Shown: positions 8,697 through 17,045, counted from the stretch's first letter. The stretch is 64,000 nucleotides of DNA from Streptomyces purpureus (GCF_014648195.1 NZ_BMQQ01000006.1:134641-198640); one strand, 5' to 3'. Translations and numbers: made by a program. Notes: generated from the letters alone by a model not told the origin.

Positions 8697-9155
8697 ATGG
8701 AGACCAGCCCGCGGATCGAGGGCGGATCGCGTACGACGGCGCAGCACTGGCCCACCCCGGACGCCAGCGCCCCTCCCGGAGAGTCCCCCGACGGTGTTGT
8801 GGAGCCCTGCGACCTGGTGACCGTGCCCGCCCGGCAGGGCCTGGAGGCCGTCGACATCCTCCGCCGCGGCGGCGCCCCCGCCGTCGGACCGGTCCTCCAT
8901 GACGGCACCTGCGACACCCTCGGCTTTCTGGTGCCGCCCGGCACGGCCGAGGCCTGGGACGTGCCCGGCAGCGCCTGCACCCAGACCGCGGGGGGCGGCC
9001 TGCGGATCCCCGGGGTGCACACCGAGCCCCCGGTCTCCGGCACGGGCTGGCTCCTGCCGCCCGACGCCACCGGCCCGGTCACCGACCCGGTCGTCCTGCG
9101 CGAGGCCCTGGGGGAGGCGGCCCGCATGATCGAGGCCGCCGACAACTGCCGCTGA
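8697..9155 (+). CDS. Small prim-pol-like protein, relative of the left-edge gene
   Basis: A 152-residue protein if ATG 8697 is used (GGAGG five bases upstream); TTG codons at 8682 and 8685 behind GAGGAGGGG are alternatives. The motif order CDLVTVP, GPVLHDGTCDTLGFLVPPGTA, GGGLRIPG, GWLLPPD, DPVVLREALGEAARMI matches the protein encoded at 1-640 block by block. As there, no DxD metal site is evident. It is probably a regulatory or structural derivative of the primase-polymerase fold; function unknown. The last codons run into a short near-repeat (gacaactgccgctgacc twice, 9138-9171) that continues past the stop. Confidence 0.65.
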   Translation: METSPRIEGGSRTTAQHWPTPDASAPPGESPDGVVEPCDLVTVPARQGLEAVDILRRGGAPAVGPVLHDGTCDTLGFLVPPGTAEAWDVPGSACTQTAGGGLRIPGVHTEPPVSGTGWLLPPDATGPVTDPVVLREALGEAARMIEAADNCR

Positions 9156-9247
9156 CCGACAACTGCCGCTGACCGGCAAAAGCCGTCGGCCGACGACTGC
9201 CGCCGCCGACCGAAGTCGGCCGGACGGCGCTGACCGATAATGGGCGG

Positions 9248-10114
9248 GTGGCAAGGAACAAGCAGCGTGCACGGGCGACGGCCGTGGCGGCGGTGGTCGA
9301 GACCGTGGACGGCGGGCTCGCCGAACTCATACCCGACCGGGAGCGGGCCCGCGGCTGGACCCTGCTGATAGACGGCGCCCCGCAGTCCCACGTCGACCTG
9401 GACGACCCGGCCCATCTGGACTTCGCCTACCAGCGCCGGCTCGGCCACATCGCCGACCTCGTCGCACCCGCCGGGCGGCCCCTGCACGTCGTCCACCTCG
9501 GCGGCGGAGCCTTCACCCTCGCCCGCTACATCGCCGCCACCCGCCCGCGCTCCACCCAGCAGATCGTCGAGGTGGACGCGCCCCTGGTCCAGCTGGTCCG
9601 CCGGGAACTGCCGCTGGACTCCGCCGCCCGCGTCCGGGTCCGTTCGGGCGACGCACGCGAGGGCCTCGGCCGGATCCCGGACGGCTGGGCGGACCTGATC
9701 ATCGCGGACGTGTTCAGCGGGGCCCGTACCCCGGCCCATCTGACCAGTACGGAGTTCCTCGCCGAGGTCCGCCGTGTCCTGGGGCCCGGCGGCCACTACG
9801 CCGCGAACCTCGCCGACGGTCCGCCTCTGGCCCATCTGCGGGGCCAGATCGCCACCGCGGCCACCGTCTTCCCCGAACTTGCCCTCGCCGCCGACCCGGC
9901 GGTGCTGCGCGGCCGGCGCTTCGGCAACGCGGTCCTGCTCGCCTCCGAGCTGCCGCTGCCCGTCGCCGAACTCACCCGCCGGGTCGCGAGCGACCCGCAC
10001 GCGGGCCGGGTCGAACACGGCCGGTCGCTGAAGGACTTCACGGGCGGCGCGGCCGTCGTCACCGACGCGAGCGCCAAGCCCTCGCCCGTACCGCCCCCGT
10101 CAGCCTTCGGCTGA
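9248..10114 (+). CDS. Spermidine-synthase-like methyltransferase-fold protein
   Basis: A 288-residue protein starting at GTG 9248. It has the Rossmann core of polyamine synthases: VVHLGGGAFTLARYIA (nucleotide loop), IVEVD (acidic residue at the end of beta 2), RVRSGDAREGL, and DLIIADVFSGARTPAHLTS where the synthases have their catalytic Asp. Actinobacteria commonly carry such stand-alone proteins annotated as spermidine synthase without demonstrated aminopropyltransfer. It lacks the usual N-terminal beta domain of true SpeE but has a short DGAPQSHVDLDDP segment. It is separated from the upstream gene by about 90 bp and is convergent with the next gene. Confidence 0.78.
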   Translation: MARNKQRARATAVAAVVETVDGGLAELIPDRERARGWTLLIDGAPQSHVDLDDPAHLDFAYQRRLGHIADLVAPAGRPLHVVHLGGGAFTLARYIAATRPRSTQQIVEVDAPLVQLVRRELPLDSAARVRVRSGDAREGLGRIPDGWADLIIADVFSGARTPAHLTSTEFLAEVRRVLGPGGHYAANLADGPPLAHLRGQIATAATVFPELALAADPAVLRGRRFGNAVLLASELPLPVAELTRRVASDPHAGRVEHGRSLKDFTGGAAVVTDASAKPSPVPPPSAFG

Positions 10115-10133
10115 CCCCCCGGGCCGGCCGCCG

Positions 10134-10691
10134 TCAGCGCTCGTCGATCTCGACCCGTGGCGCGGTGTCATGCCAGACGCAGAACACCGAGATCTCCCGG
10201 CCGCCCTGGGTGAAGGTCACCCGGATCCACGTCGGCTGCTTCCAGAGCTGCATCTGCCAGCCCGACGCGGGCGTCGCCGAGACCAGTTCGGCCGAGTCGG
10301 GGCCGATGTCGAAGACGACCCGGCCGCCCGCGACGGACGTGCTCTTGATCTTCCCCTGGTGGGACGGCGGTGTGGCCGGGGTGTCCTGGGAGGCGGACGG
10401 CGTACGGGACGGCGCCGGCCTGCGGCTGGGGCCCGGAGCGGTCCCCGGTGAGCCGGAAGGCGACGTGGAGGCGGAGGGCCCGGCGCTCCCGGGGCCGTCC
10501 GGGGTGGCGGACGAGGAGCCGCCGGTGGCCGGGACGAGCGGGGTGTCCGCCGTGATGGGGAGCGCGCGCGGAGGGTCGTACGCGGTGCCGGCCATCACCG
10601 TGTGCACACCCCACCACGACAGCGTGACCGCCGCGCCCGTGGCGAGCGACCACGCCAAGACGTGAAGAAGTCCTCTACGCATCCGGGCCAT
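10134..10691 (-). CDS. Membrane-anchored hypothetical protein
   Basis: A 185-residue protein from ATG 10691 (MARMRRGLLHVLAWSLATGAA). One N-terminal transmembrane or signal-anchor segment is followed by a Pro/Ser/Thr/Gly-rich linker (about 55-115) and a compact C-terminal domain of about 70 residues (GGRVVFDIGPDSAELVSATPASGW...FCVWHDTAPRVEIDE). The layout suggests a cell-surface or membrane-tethered sensor domain. It is divergent from the response regulator at 10771 with only 79 bp between starts, so the two may share regulation. No named family recognised. Confidence 0.78.
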   Translation of the reverse strand: MARMRRGLLHVLAWSLATGAAVTLSWWGVHTVMAGTAYDPPRALPITADTPLVPATGGSSSATPDGPGSAGPSASTSPSGSPGTAPGPSRRPAPSRTPSASQDTPATPPSHQGKIKSTSVAGGRVVFDIGPDSAELVSATPASGWQMQLWKQPTWIRVTFTQGGREISVFCVWHDTAPRVEIDER

Positions 10692-10770
10692 ACTGCACCA
10701 CCCGTCACAGTGGTGACCCACGGGGTTCCCACGGGCCGCGCCGTCCCCCGAATGGCGTACGGTGCCGCCC

Positions 10771-11460
10771 ATGGCAAGTGTGCTCGTGGTCGAGGACGAC
10801 CAGTTCGTGCGCTCCGCCCTCATCCGGCACCTGACCGAGGCCTCCCACACCGTACGGAGCGTCGGCACGGCCCTGGAGGCGCTGCGCGAAGTGGCCCATT
10901 TCCGCTTCGACGTGGTCATTCTCGACCTCGGACTGCCCGATCTGGACGGGTCCGAGGCGCTCAAGATGCTGCGCGGCATCACCGACGTGCCGGTGATCAT
11001 CGCGACGGCCCGGGACGACGAGACGGAGATCGTGCGGCTCCTCAACGACGGCGCCGACGACTACCTCACCAAGCCGTTCTCCGTGGAACACCTCTCCGCG
11101 CGGATGACGGCCGTGCTGCGGCGCTCCCGGGCGAGCACCGGGGACGCGCCGCCGTCGCGGGTCATCCAGGTCGGCGGGCTCTCCATCGACCCGCTGCGGC
11201 GCCAGGCCGAGCTGGACGGCGCCCAGCTGGACCTCACCCGCCGGGAGTTCGACCTGCTCGCCTTCCTGGCCGGCCGACCCGGGGTGGTCGTCCCCCGCAA
11301 GGAACTGCTCGCCGAGGTGTGGCAGCAGTCGTACGGCGACGACCAGACCATCGACGTCCATCTGTCCTGGTTGCGCCGGAAATTGGGGGAGACCGCCGCC
11401 AAACCCCGCTATCTGCACACCCTTCGGGGTGTCGGGGTGAAGCTGGAGCCGCCGCGATGA
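10771..11460 (+). CDS. OmpR-family response regulator
   Basis: A 229-residue protein starting MASVLVVEDDQ. The receiver domain occupies 1-120, with the acidic pair E8-D9-D10, phospho-acceptor D52 (VVILDLGLPD) and K101 (YLTKPF). The winged-helix DNA-binding domain is 135-229 (RREFDLLAFLAGRPG, DQTIDVHLSWLRRKLG, YLHTLRGVGVKL). The histidine kinase follows 85 bp downstream on the same strand and is the obvious partner. The signal and targets are not visible. Confidence 0.93.
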   Translation: MASVLVVEDDQFVRSALIRHLTEASHTVRSVGTALEALREVAHFRFDVVILDLGLPDLDGSEALKMLRGITDVPVIIATARDDETEIVRLLNDGADDYLTKPFSVEHLSARMTAVLRRSRASTGDAPPSRVIQVGGLSIDPLRRQAELDGAQLDLTRREFDLLAFLAGRPGVVVPRKELLAEVWQQSYGDDQTIDVHLSWLRRKLGETAAKPRYLHTLRGVGVKLEPPR

Positions 11461-11545
11461 GCGTCGCACGCGCGGCCGCCGGGCCGCGGACGACCGCGAT
11501 GCCCGCACCTCCGCGCCGCGTGGGCGGAGAAGCGGAGAGACAGAG

Positions 11546-12928
11546 ATGAGGTGGGCGCTGGTCAAGGTGTCCCTCGCCGTCACCGTGATGGTCGTGGTCG
11601 CCTTCGCCGTGCCGCTGGGCCTCGTCATCAAGGAGATGGCCCGCGACCGGGCCTTCTCCAACGCCGAGCGGCAGGCCGCCGCCATCGGGCCCAGCCTCTC
11701 CATCACCACCGACCGCGCCCAGCTGGACCGGGCCGTCGCCTCCACCCAGGCGGGAGCGGCGGGCCGGATGGCCGTCCACATTCCGGCTGCCGAGGGCGAC
11801 GGCGGCCGGGCGCTCGAGATTGGCACGGGCCGGGCCGCGGCCAAGGACCTGGAGACCGTACGGGCCACCCCGCGCGCCTCGATCACCGATGTCGAGGGCG
11901 GCTCCGCGCTGCTCCAGCCGATCGCGCTGAGCAGCGGGCAGATCGCGATCGTCGAGGTCTTCGTACCGGAGGGCGAGGTCTCCAACGGCGTCGCCACCGC
12001 CTGGCTGGTCCTCTCCGGCGTCGGCGCCGCCCTGATCGTCGGTTCGGTCGCGGTCGCCGACCGGCTCGGCGTACGGATGGTGCGCCCCGCCCAGCGGCTG
12101 GCGCGGGCCGCCCACGACCTGGGCGAGGGCAAGCTCGGCGCACGCGTGCCCGAGGAGGGCCCGCCCGAACTGCGGTCGGCCGCCGTCGCCTTCAACTCGA
12201 TGGCCGACCAGGTCGTCCAGCTCCTCGCCAACGAGCGGGAGCTGGCCGCCGACCTCTCGCACCGGCTGCGTACCCCGCTGACCGTGCTGCGCCTGAACGC
12301 CGCCTCGCTCGGTGAGGGGCCGGCCGCCGACCAGACCCGGGCCGCGGTGGAGCAGCTGGAGCGCGAGGTCGACACAATCATCCGTACGGCCCGTGAGGCC
12401 AAACCGCAGACCCAGGCGACCGGTCCCGGCGCGGGCTGCGACGCATCGGAGGTCGTACGGGAACGGATGGACTTCTGGTCGGCGCTCGCGGAGGACGAGG
12501 GCCGGAAGGTGCGGGTCGCCGGCATCGACCGGCCCGTACGCATCCCGGTCGCCCGGCCCGAACTGGTCGCCGCGCTCGATGCGTTGCTCGGCAACGTCTT
12601 CCGGCACACGCCCGAGGGCACCGCCTTCTCCGTCGACGTGCACAACGGCGACGACGCCGTCATCGTCCTCGTCTCGGACGCGGGGCCCGGTATCGCGGAT
12701 CCGGCTGCGGCGCTGGCCCGGGGCAACAGCGGTGCGCGGGACGGGTCGACGGGGCTGGGCCTGGACATCGTGCGCCGGGTCGCGGAGTCGACCGGCGGGG
12801 ACGTGCGGATCGGGCACTCGGTGCTGGGCGGCACGGAGGTCCGGATCTGGATCGGGCTCGACGGGCGGCGGGCCGGCGCCGGCGCGGGGCGGCGCGGGCA
12901 CCGGGTGGGACGGCGCAAGCGGAGCTGA
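11546..12928 (+). CDS. Membrane sensor histidine kinase
   Basis: A 460-residue partner of the preceding response regulator. TM1 is about 5-29, an extracytoplasmic loop of about 120 residues follows, and TM2 is about 150-172. A HAMP linker (RMVRPAQRLARAAHDLGEGK) leads to the HisKA domain with phospho-acceptor H239 in ADLSHRLRTPLT. The HATPase_c domain shows N box LDALLGNVFRHTPEG, G1 SDAGPGI and G2 GSTGLGLDIV. The C-terminal tail is basic (RRAGAGAGRRGHRVGRRKRS). The loop sequence is not diagnostic of a ligand. Confidence 0.92.
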   Translation: MRWALVKVSLAVTVMVVVAFAVPLGLVIKEMARDRAFSNAERQAAAIGPSLSITTDRAQLDRAVASTQAGAAGRMAVHIPAAEGDGGRALEIGTGRAAAKDLETVRATPRASITDVEGGSALLQPIALSSGQIAIVEVFVPEGEVSNGVATAWLVLSGVGAALIVGSVAVADRLGVRMVRPAQRLARAAHDLGEGKLGARVPEEGPPELRSAAVAFNSMADQVVQLLANERELAADLSHRLRTPLTVLRLNAASLGEGPAADQTRAAVEQLEREVDTIIRTAREAKPQTQATGPGAGCDASEVVRERMDFWSALAEDEGRKVRVAGIDRPVRIPVARPELVAALDALLGNVFRHTPEGTAFSVDVHNGDDAVIVLVSDAGPGIADPAAALARGNSGARDGSTGLGLDIVRRVAESTGGDVRIGHSVLGGTEVRIWIGLDGRRAGAGAGRRGHRVGRRKRS

Positions 12929-12968
12929 TGGCCGAGGGCCCCGATGGCCCCTGCCCCCGGGGCAGGAG

Positions 12969-12980
12969 AGGTCTGAACCT
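12969..12980. promoter_or_regulatory. Weak DasR-like (dre) element upstream of chitinase
   Basis: AGGTCTGAACCT, an imperfect palindrome, lies about 150 bp upstream of the chitinase start. Against the dre core TGGTCTAGACCA it matches 8 of 12 positions, including GGTCT and ACC. DasR represses chitinase genes in Streptomyces, which makes the position sensible, but the match alone is weak. Confidence 0.3.
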
Positions 12981-13126
12981 TTAGCCCTCCCGATGGCTTC
13001 CTTAAGCGGATCCTAAGCTTCCCAACGCCCGCCCCGTTCAAGACCTTTGTCCGTTTCGGGCCCGCTAGCGTGCTGCCGCACCCCCACCCCCGTAAGGCAG
13101 CACAGGCAGCAGAGGCAGGCACGCGA

Positions 13127-14611
13127 ATGGGCACCAGTGCGCCCCGGCGCAAGGCGAGCGGCAGGACGAAGGCGGTCGGCGCGGTCGTGGCGGCCGCGGT
13201 GATCGGCGGCGCGGCGTTCGCGTTCGGCGGCACCGCGCAGGCCGCCGCGGTCGGCGCCGTCTACACCAAGACCAGCTCGTGGACCGGCGGCTACACCGGC
13301 CAGTACGTCGTGACGAACAAGACGGACAAGGCCCAGTCGGACTGGACGCTGGAGTTCGACCTGCCCGCCGGGACGACCATCGGTTCCCTCTGGAACGGCG
13401 ACCACACGGTCTCCGGGCGGCACGTCACGGTCAAGCCCGCGAGCTGGAACAAGCAGCTGGCGCCCGGCGCCTCGGTCACCGTCGGCTTCGTGACCTCCGC
13501 GAGCGGCACGGCCGGCGACCCGACCGGCTGCCTCATCAACAAGGCCACCTGCTCGGTCGACGGGGGTGCGACGCCGCAGCCCAGCGGCCGCCCCACGCAG
13601 CCGCCGTCGCCGACCTCGGCCCCCACCGGCACGCCGACGGCCAAGCCGACGGTGAAGCCCACCCCGACCGCCACTCCCTCCCCCACAGCCACGACCACCA
13701 CGCCGCCGCCGTCCACCGGTGCCGCGCGGTACGCCCCGTACATCGACACCTCGCTGTACCCGGCGTACGACATGGTCGCCACCGCCGACGCCACCGGGGT
13801 CAAGGAGTTCAACCTCGCCTTCATCACCTCCGGCGGCGCCTGCGCCCCGCTCTGGGGCGGGGTAACCGACCTGGCGAGCGACAAGGTCGCGGCGCAGATC
13901 GGTGCCCTGCGGGCCAAGGGCGGTGACGTACGGGTCTCCTTCGGCGGCGCGGCCGGTCATGAGCTGGCGCTGAACTGCGCGTCCGCCGGTGAACTGGCCA
14001 AGGCGTACGGCAAGGTCGTCGACCAGTACAAGCTCACCAAGGTCGACTTCGACATCGAGGGCGCCGCCCTGCCGGACACCGCCGCCAACACCCGCCGCGC
14101 CCAGGCGATCGCCCAGCTCCAGAAGTCCCACCCGGGGCTCAACGTCTCCTTCACCCTGCCGGTGATGCCCGAGGGCCTGACCCAGCCGGGCGTGGACCTG
14201 CTCGCCGACGCCAGGAAGAACGGCGTCCGGATCGACGCCGTCAACATCATGGCGATGGACTACGGGCCGGCGTACAGCGGCGACATGGGGACGTACGCCA
14301 TCCAGGCCGCGACCGCCACGCAGGCGCGGATCAAGGGCGTGCTCGGGCTGTCGGACGCGGCCGCGTGGAAGACCGTGGCCGTCACCCCGATGATCGGTGT
14401 CAACGACGTCACGACCGAGATCTTCAAGGTCGAGGACGCGACCCAGCTGGTGGAGTTCGCCCGGCAGAAGGGGCTCGGCTGGCTGTCGATGTGGTCCTCG
14501 ACCCGTGACAAGCAGTGCGCCGCGGGCGCCGTGAACCGGGCCGAGCCGACGTGCAGTTCGATCCTCCAGCAGCCGCTGGCCTTCACCAAGGCGTTCGCCG
14601 CCTACAAGTAG
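13127..14611 (+). CDS. Secreted chitinase, CBM2 + GH18
   Basis: A 494-residue protein from ATG 13127. The signal peptide is about 1-40 (basic start, hydrophobic VGAVVAAAVIGGAAFAF, cleavage near AQA). A CBM2-type carbohydrate-binding module (about 42-145; WTGGYTGQYVVTNKTDKAQSDW, paired Cys) is followed by a Pro/Thr linker (about 150-195). The GH18 catalytic domain (200-494) contains the active-site motif VDFDIEG, with E311 as acid catalyst after D307 and D309. It degrades chitin outside the cell, releasing oligomers that the hexosaminidase at 26955 could trim. It is monocistronic, with a strong terminator downstream. Confidence 0.92.
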   Translation: MGTSAPRRKASGRTKAVGAVVAAAVIGGAAFAFGGTAQAAAVGAVYTKTSSWTGGYTGQYVVTNKTDKAQSDWTLEFDLPAGTTIGSLWNGDHTVSGRHVTVKPASWNKQLAPGASVTVGFVTSASGTAGDPTGCLINKATCSVDGGATPQPSGRPTQPPSPTSAPTGTPTAKPTVKPTPTATPSPTATTTTPPPSTGAARYAPYIDTSLYPAYDMVATADATGVKEFNLAFITSGGACAPLWGGVTDLASDKVAAQIGALRAKGGDVRVSFGGAAGHELALNCASAGELAKAYGKVVDQYKLTKVDFDIEGAALPDTAANTRRAQAIAQLQKSHPGLNVSFTLPVMPEGLTQPGVDLLADARKNGVRIDAVNIMAMDYGPAYSGDMGTYAIQAATATQARIKGVLGLSDAAAWKTVAVTPMIGVNDVTTEIFKVEDATQLVEFARQKGLGWLSMWSSTRDKQCAAGAVNRAEPTCSSILQQPLAFTKAFAAYK

Positions 14612-14638
14612 GCATCTGAACCACAGTGCCCCCCACCC

Positions 14639-14679
14639 GCATGCCCCGGCCGGGCTTCCCCTCTCCGGCCGGGGCATGC
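14639..14679 (+). terminator. Hairpin terminator after chitinase
   Basis: Fifteen-bp perfect inverted repeat (GCATGCCCCGGCCGG and its complement) with an 11-base loop, 27 bp after the chitinase stop. There is no U tract, as usual in Streptomyces. It also lies just beyond the stop of the convergent hydrolase gene, so it may act in both directions. Confidence 0.8.
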
Positions 14680-14700
14680 CCCTGTCCTTGCGGCCCCGGG

Positions 14701-15450
14701 TCAGGCCGCCACCTCGTCGAGGAAGGTGGTGATGAGCGCGGCCCAGGCGTCCGGCGTCTCGACGACCGGCAGATGGCCGGTGGCCAGTTCGGCCACGCGC
14801 GCGTGGGGGAGCCGGGCGGCCAGGTCCCGCTGGAGGTGCGGCGGGACGAGCCGGTCCTCGGTTGTGACGATCACCAGGGTGGGCACCTCGAGCCCGGCCA
14901 GGTCCTCGCGTACGTCGGCCCGGACCACCAGGTCGGCGTGGTCGGCGCTGCCGGGCGGCGTGGTCTCGCCGGTCGCCCGCACGGCGGCCGTCAGCTCCTC
15001 GTCCGACAGCGCGTTCAGAGCGCCGGGGCTGAGGCAGACCGGGAGCATCAGACGGCCCAGGAGCTCGTACTGACCGGTGGCGTGCAGCTCCCGCCAGAGG
15101 ATCGCGGTCTGGCGCGTGGCGTGGTCGGCGTACGCGAATCCGGCGGTGAGGACGAGCGCGGTGACCCGCCCGGGGTGGCGGGCGGCGGCGCGGACGGCGA
15201 CGGCGGTGCCGAGGGAGTAGCCGCACAGCGCGAACCGGTCGAGGCCGGCCGCGTCCGCCTCGGCGATCAACCGGTCGGCAAGGTCGTCCAGTTCGAGAGG
15301 CGCGTCGGAGCGGGGCGTGTCTCCGGCGCCCGGGTAGTCGGCGCCGAGGACGCGGCGGCCGGTGGAGAGCGCGCCGAGGACCGGCCCGAAGTTCGCGGCG
15401 ATGCCGCCGCCCGCGCCATGGGCGAGCAGGAGGGCGGGTGTGGTGGTCAT
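14701..15450 (-). CDS. Alpha/beta hydrolase
   Basis: A 249-residue alpha/beta-hydrolase fold protein. The oxyanion motif HGAGGG is near residue 11, the nucleophile elbow is GYSLGT (Ser near residue 98), the acid is Asp in VTTEDRLVPP, and the catalytic His is in TGHLPVVE near the C-terminus. A cap region about 125-175 is present. The ester or amide substrate cannot be predicted. The ATG at 15450 is the only good start. The upstream DNA carries direct and inverted repeats (15478-15523) suggestive of an operator. Confidence 0.85.
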   Translation of the reverse strand: MTTTPALLLAHGAGGGIAANFGPVLGALSTGRRVLGADYPGAGDTPRSDAPLELDDLADRLIAEADAAGLDRFALCGYSLGTAVAVRAAARHPGRVTALVLTAGFAYADHATRQTAILWRELHATGQYELLGRLMLPVCLSPGALNALSDEELTAAVRATGETTPPGSADHADLVVRADVREDLAGLEVPTLVIVTTEDRLVPPHLQRDLAARLPHARVAELATGHLPVVETPDAWAALITTFLDEVAA

Positions 15451-15477
15451 GGATTCCCCGAGGTTCTGTAGTGGGCG

Positions 15478-15523
15478 TTACGGAATGACCGTATCAGATT
15501 CTCTAACGTCCATTACGGAATTC
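15478..15523. promoter_or_regulatory. Repeats upstream of hydrolase, probable operator
   Basis: TTACGGAAT occurs twice in direct orientation (15478-15486 and 15514-15522). The first copy is also part of the perfect inverted repeat TACGG-5-CCGTA (15479-15493). The pair lies 28-73 bp upstream of the hydrolase start, where a repressor would act. No cognate regulator gene is adjacent. Confidence 0.4.
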
Positions 15524-15793
15524 GGGGGAGCGTCGAAACCTGGCCGGGGCGGCCCGCTCTGGCACCTTGTCTACGCTGTGCGAATGCCCGCCCGGACGGC
15601 GGTGCGTCCAGGCTTTCTCCAGGGCTGGAGCCAGAGCGGGGGTATTGGGGCCCCGGCCGACCTCGGGGGCGCCAGCCGGGGCGGTCAGTGGGCCGACATT
15701 CAGGGGCCTGTCAACGCCCAGGTCGGGCCGTGCGGCCACCAGCGTCGTGACGGAGCTGTTGCTCTTCTTGCACCGGTGCTTAGGCGTGGCCAT
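15503..15793 (-). CDS. Small hypothetical ORF, doubtful
   Basis: A possible 96-residue protein starting MATPKHRCKKSNSSVTTL. The start has a good Shine-Dalgarno (GGAAGGGA) and lies 13 bp after the stop of the frameshifted gene upstream, which argues for translation. The first 30 residues look plausible; the rest (Pro/Arg/Gly-rich, ending in the operator region of the hydrolase) looks like accidental open frame. It could be a short gene that has lost its frame, as its upstream neighbour apparently has. No family recognised. Confidence 0.3.
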   Translation of the reverse strand: MATPKHRCKKSNSSVTTLVAARPDLGVDRPLNVGPLTAPAGAPEVGRGPNTPALAPALEKAWTHRRPGGHSHSVDKVPERAAPARFRRSPEFRNGR

Positions 15794-15809
15794 GGGAGGT
15801 CCCTTCCGG

Positions 15810-16270
15810 TCAGTTCACGAGGCAAGTGCCGGTCCACAGTCGGCCGATCGCCGACGTGCGCGCGAGGTAGGCGTTCCTCTCGGTCCAGGAGGGACGGGCG
15901 GGCAGCGGATCGAGGCCGAGGGAGATGCGGACCCGCCGGGAGCACAGGCGATGGCCTGCCAATCCGGGCTGGGCCAGGGGATGCGCATGAGATGGTCGGT
16001 GTGGCCGTAATCGAGGGCAACGAGCATCGTGGACATGTAGACGTGCCATCCCGCGTACGTCGACGGTTCCGTCGCCGGCGTGAGGTGGAGCCCGTGCGCC
16101 AGGGCGAGCAGCGCTGGGAGCATCCGGTCGTGCGACACTCCCGGCCGGAGCGGATCGAGGGTGATGAGCATGCAGCTTCGTGGTACGAGTGTGGTGTCAA
16201 CCCACGTCGAGACCGCGAGGCGCTCAAGGGTCAGTTCGTCCAGGAGACGGACTGAGTGACGCGTGGTCAC
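15810..16270 (-). pseudogene. Uncharacterised gene with a probable 1-nt frameshift
   Basis: GTG at 16270 with GGAAGGAGG upstream begins MTTRHSVRLLDELTLERLAVSTWVD... and stays coding-like to PSPDWQAIACAP. It then degenerates into Pro/Ser/Arg and stops at 15815. The other frame continues with RRVRISLGLDPLPARPSWTERNAYLARTSAIGRLW and stops at 15810. One extra base in the G-run at 15938-15940 joins them into an unbroken protein of about 153 residues. So this is either a 1-base deletion in the strain or a sequencing error. The joined protein has no motif I can name. It lies in line with the RsbW-like ATPase gene. Confidence 0.55.
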
Positions 16271-16308
16271 GTGGGCCTCCTTCCACGGCAGGAGTGCGCG
16301 TAGGGGTG

Positions 16309-16386
16309 TCAGTTCGGGGTCTTCAGCTCTGTCGCTGCGGCAGGCGTCGAGGAGGAGCACGGGGCGGGTGGTGGGGGAACGCTCAT
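16309..16386 (-). CDS. Tiny overlapping ORF (25 aa), speculative
   Basis: Its ATG overlaps the TGA of the RsbW-like gene (ATGA) and encodes a Pro/Ser/Ala-rich 25-mer ending ELKTPN. The overlap is the only support; it may simply be a translational relay towards the GTG at 16270. No function is proposed. Confidence 0.2.
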   Translation of the reverse strand: MSVPPPPAPCSSSTPAAATELKTPN

Positions 16387-16841
16387 GTGTCCGCCTTGAG
16401 TACCGCCCACACGGTCTTGCCGTTCGTTTGGCGGGTGACGCCCCAGGAGGTGGCGAGCGCTTCGACCAGGAACAGGCCTCGTCCGGACTCGTCGCTGTCG
16501 CCCGCACGGCGTTTCACGCTGCGGTCTTTGTAGCTGTCCAGGACCTCCACTCGGACCGTGTCCGGGGCGGGGCGCTCGACCGTGAGGCGGCAGCGGGCCG
16601 GGAACTCCGGGTCGCTACTGGCGGCGTGCTTGACGGCGTTGGTCACCAGCTCGCTCGCGATCAGTGTGAGGTCTTCGGTCAGCTCCTCGGGCAGGCCCCA
16701 GCACTGCGCGGTGGTCCGCGTGGCCATCCGGGCCAGGGCCGCACTCGGTGGCAGGCATGACAGACCCACGGTGTATCCGGCGTGGCCAGGGGAGCAGGGC
16801 GCCAACTGGGATGCTGCGGGTCGTGCGGCTGTCATCGTCAT
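16383..16841 (-). CDS. RsbW-like ATP-binding (GHKL) regulatory protein
   Basis: A 152-residue single-domain HATPase_c_2 protein. N box ELVTNAVKHA, G1-like VEVLDSY and G2 DESGRGLFLVEAL are present; there is no histidine phospho-acceptor domain. Streptomyces encode dozens of such proteins. The characterised ones act as anti-sigma-factor kinases, but most are orphans found beside XRE-type regulators. Here it is divergent from an HTH gene (17046) with about 200 bp between starts, the usual arrangement. No sigma factor or anti-anti-sigma factor is adjacent. Confidence 0.85.
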   Translation of the reverse strand: MTMTAARPAASQLAPCSPGHAGYTVGLSCLPPSAALARMATRTTAQCWGLPEELTEDLTLIASELVTNAVKHAASSDPEFPARCRLTVERPAPDTVRVEVLDSYKDRSVKRRAGDSDESGRGLFLVEALATSWGVTRQTNGKTVWAVLKADT

Positions 16842-17045
16842 CGTCGCGGCCTCATCGCTCGCGGTCGGGTGGGAGACCCCGGCTGCGCCGATAGGGAGAG
16901 GGGGCAGCAGGGGTCGTACACATCACCTAACTGCCCGTCACCGCCCGTCGGCCATGACGAAGTTCGGCGAAGCGCTCGCAGCGAGACTGACGAATTGACC
17001 CTCCCTTTACTTTCCGTGATGGCGTGTGCGCTCTACCGTGATCGC

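Noticed and set aside
10705..13233. Long minus-strand frame opposite the two-component system.
   Set aside because: Ser/Arg/Pro-rich composition and complete overlap with the response regulator and kinase genes.
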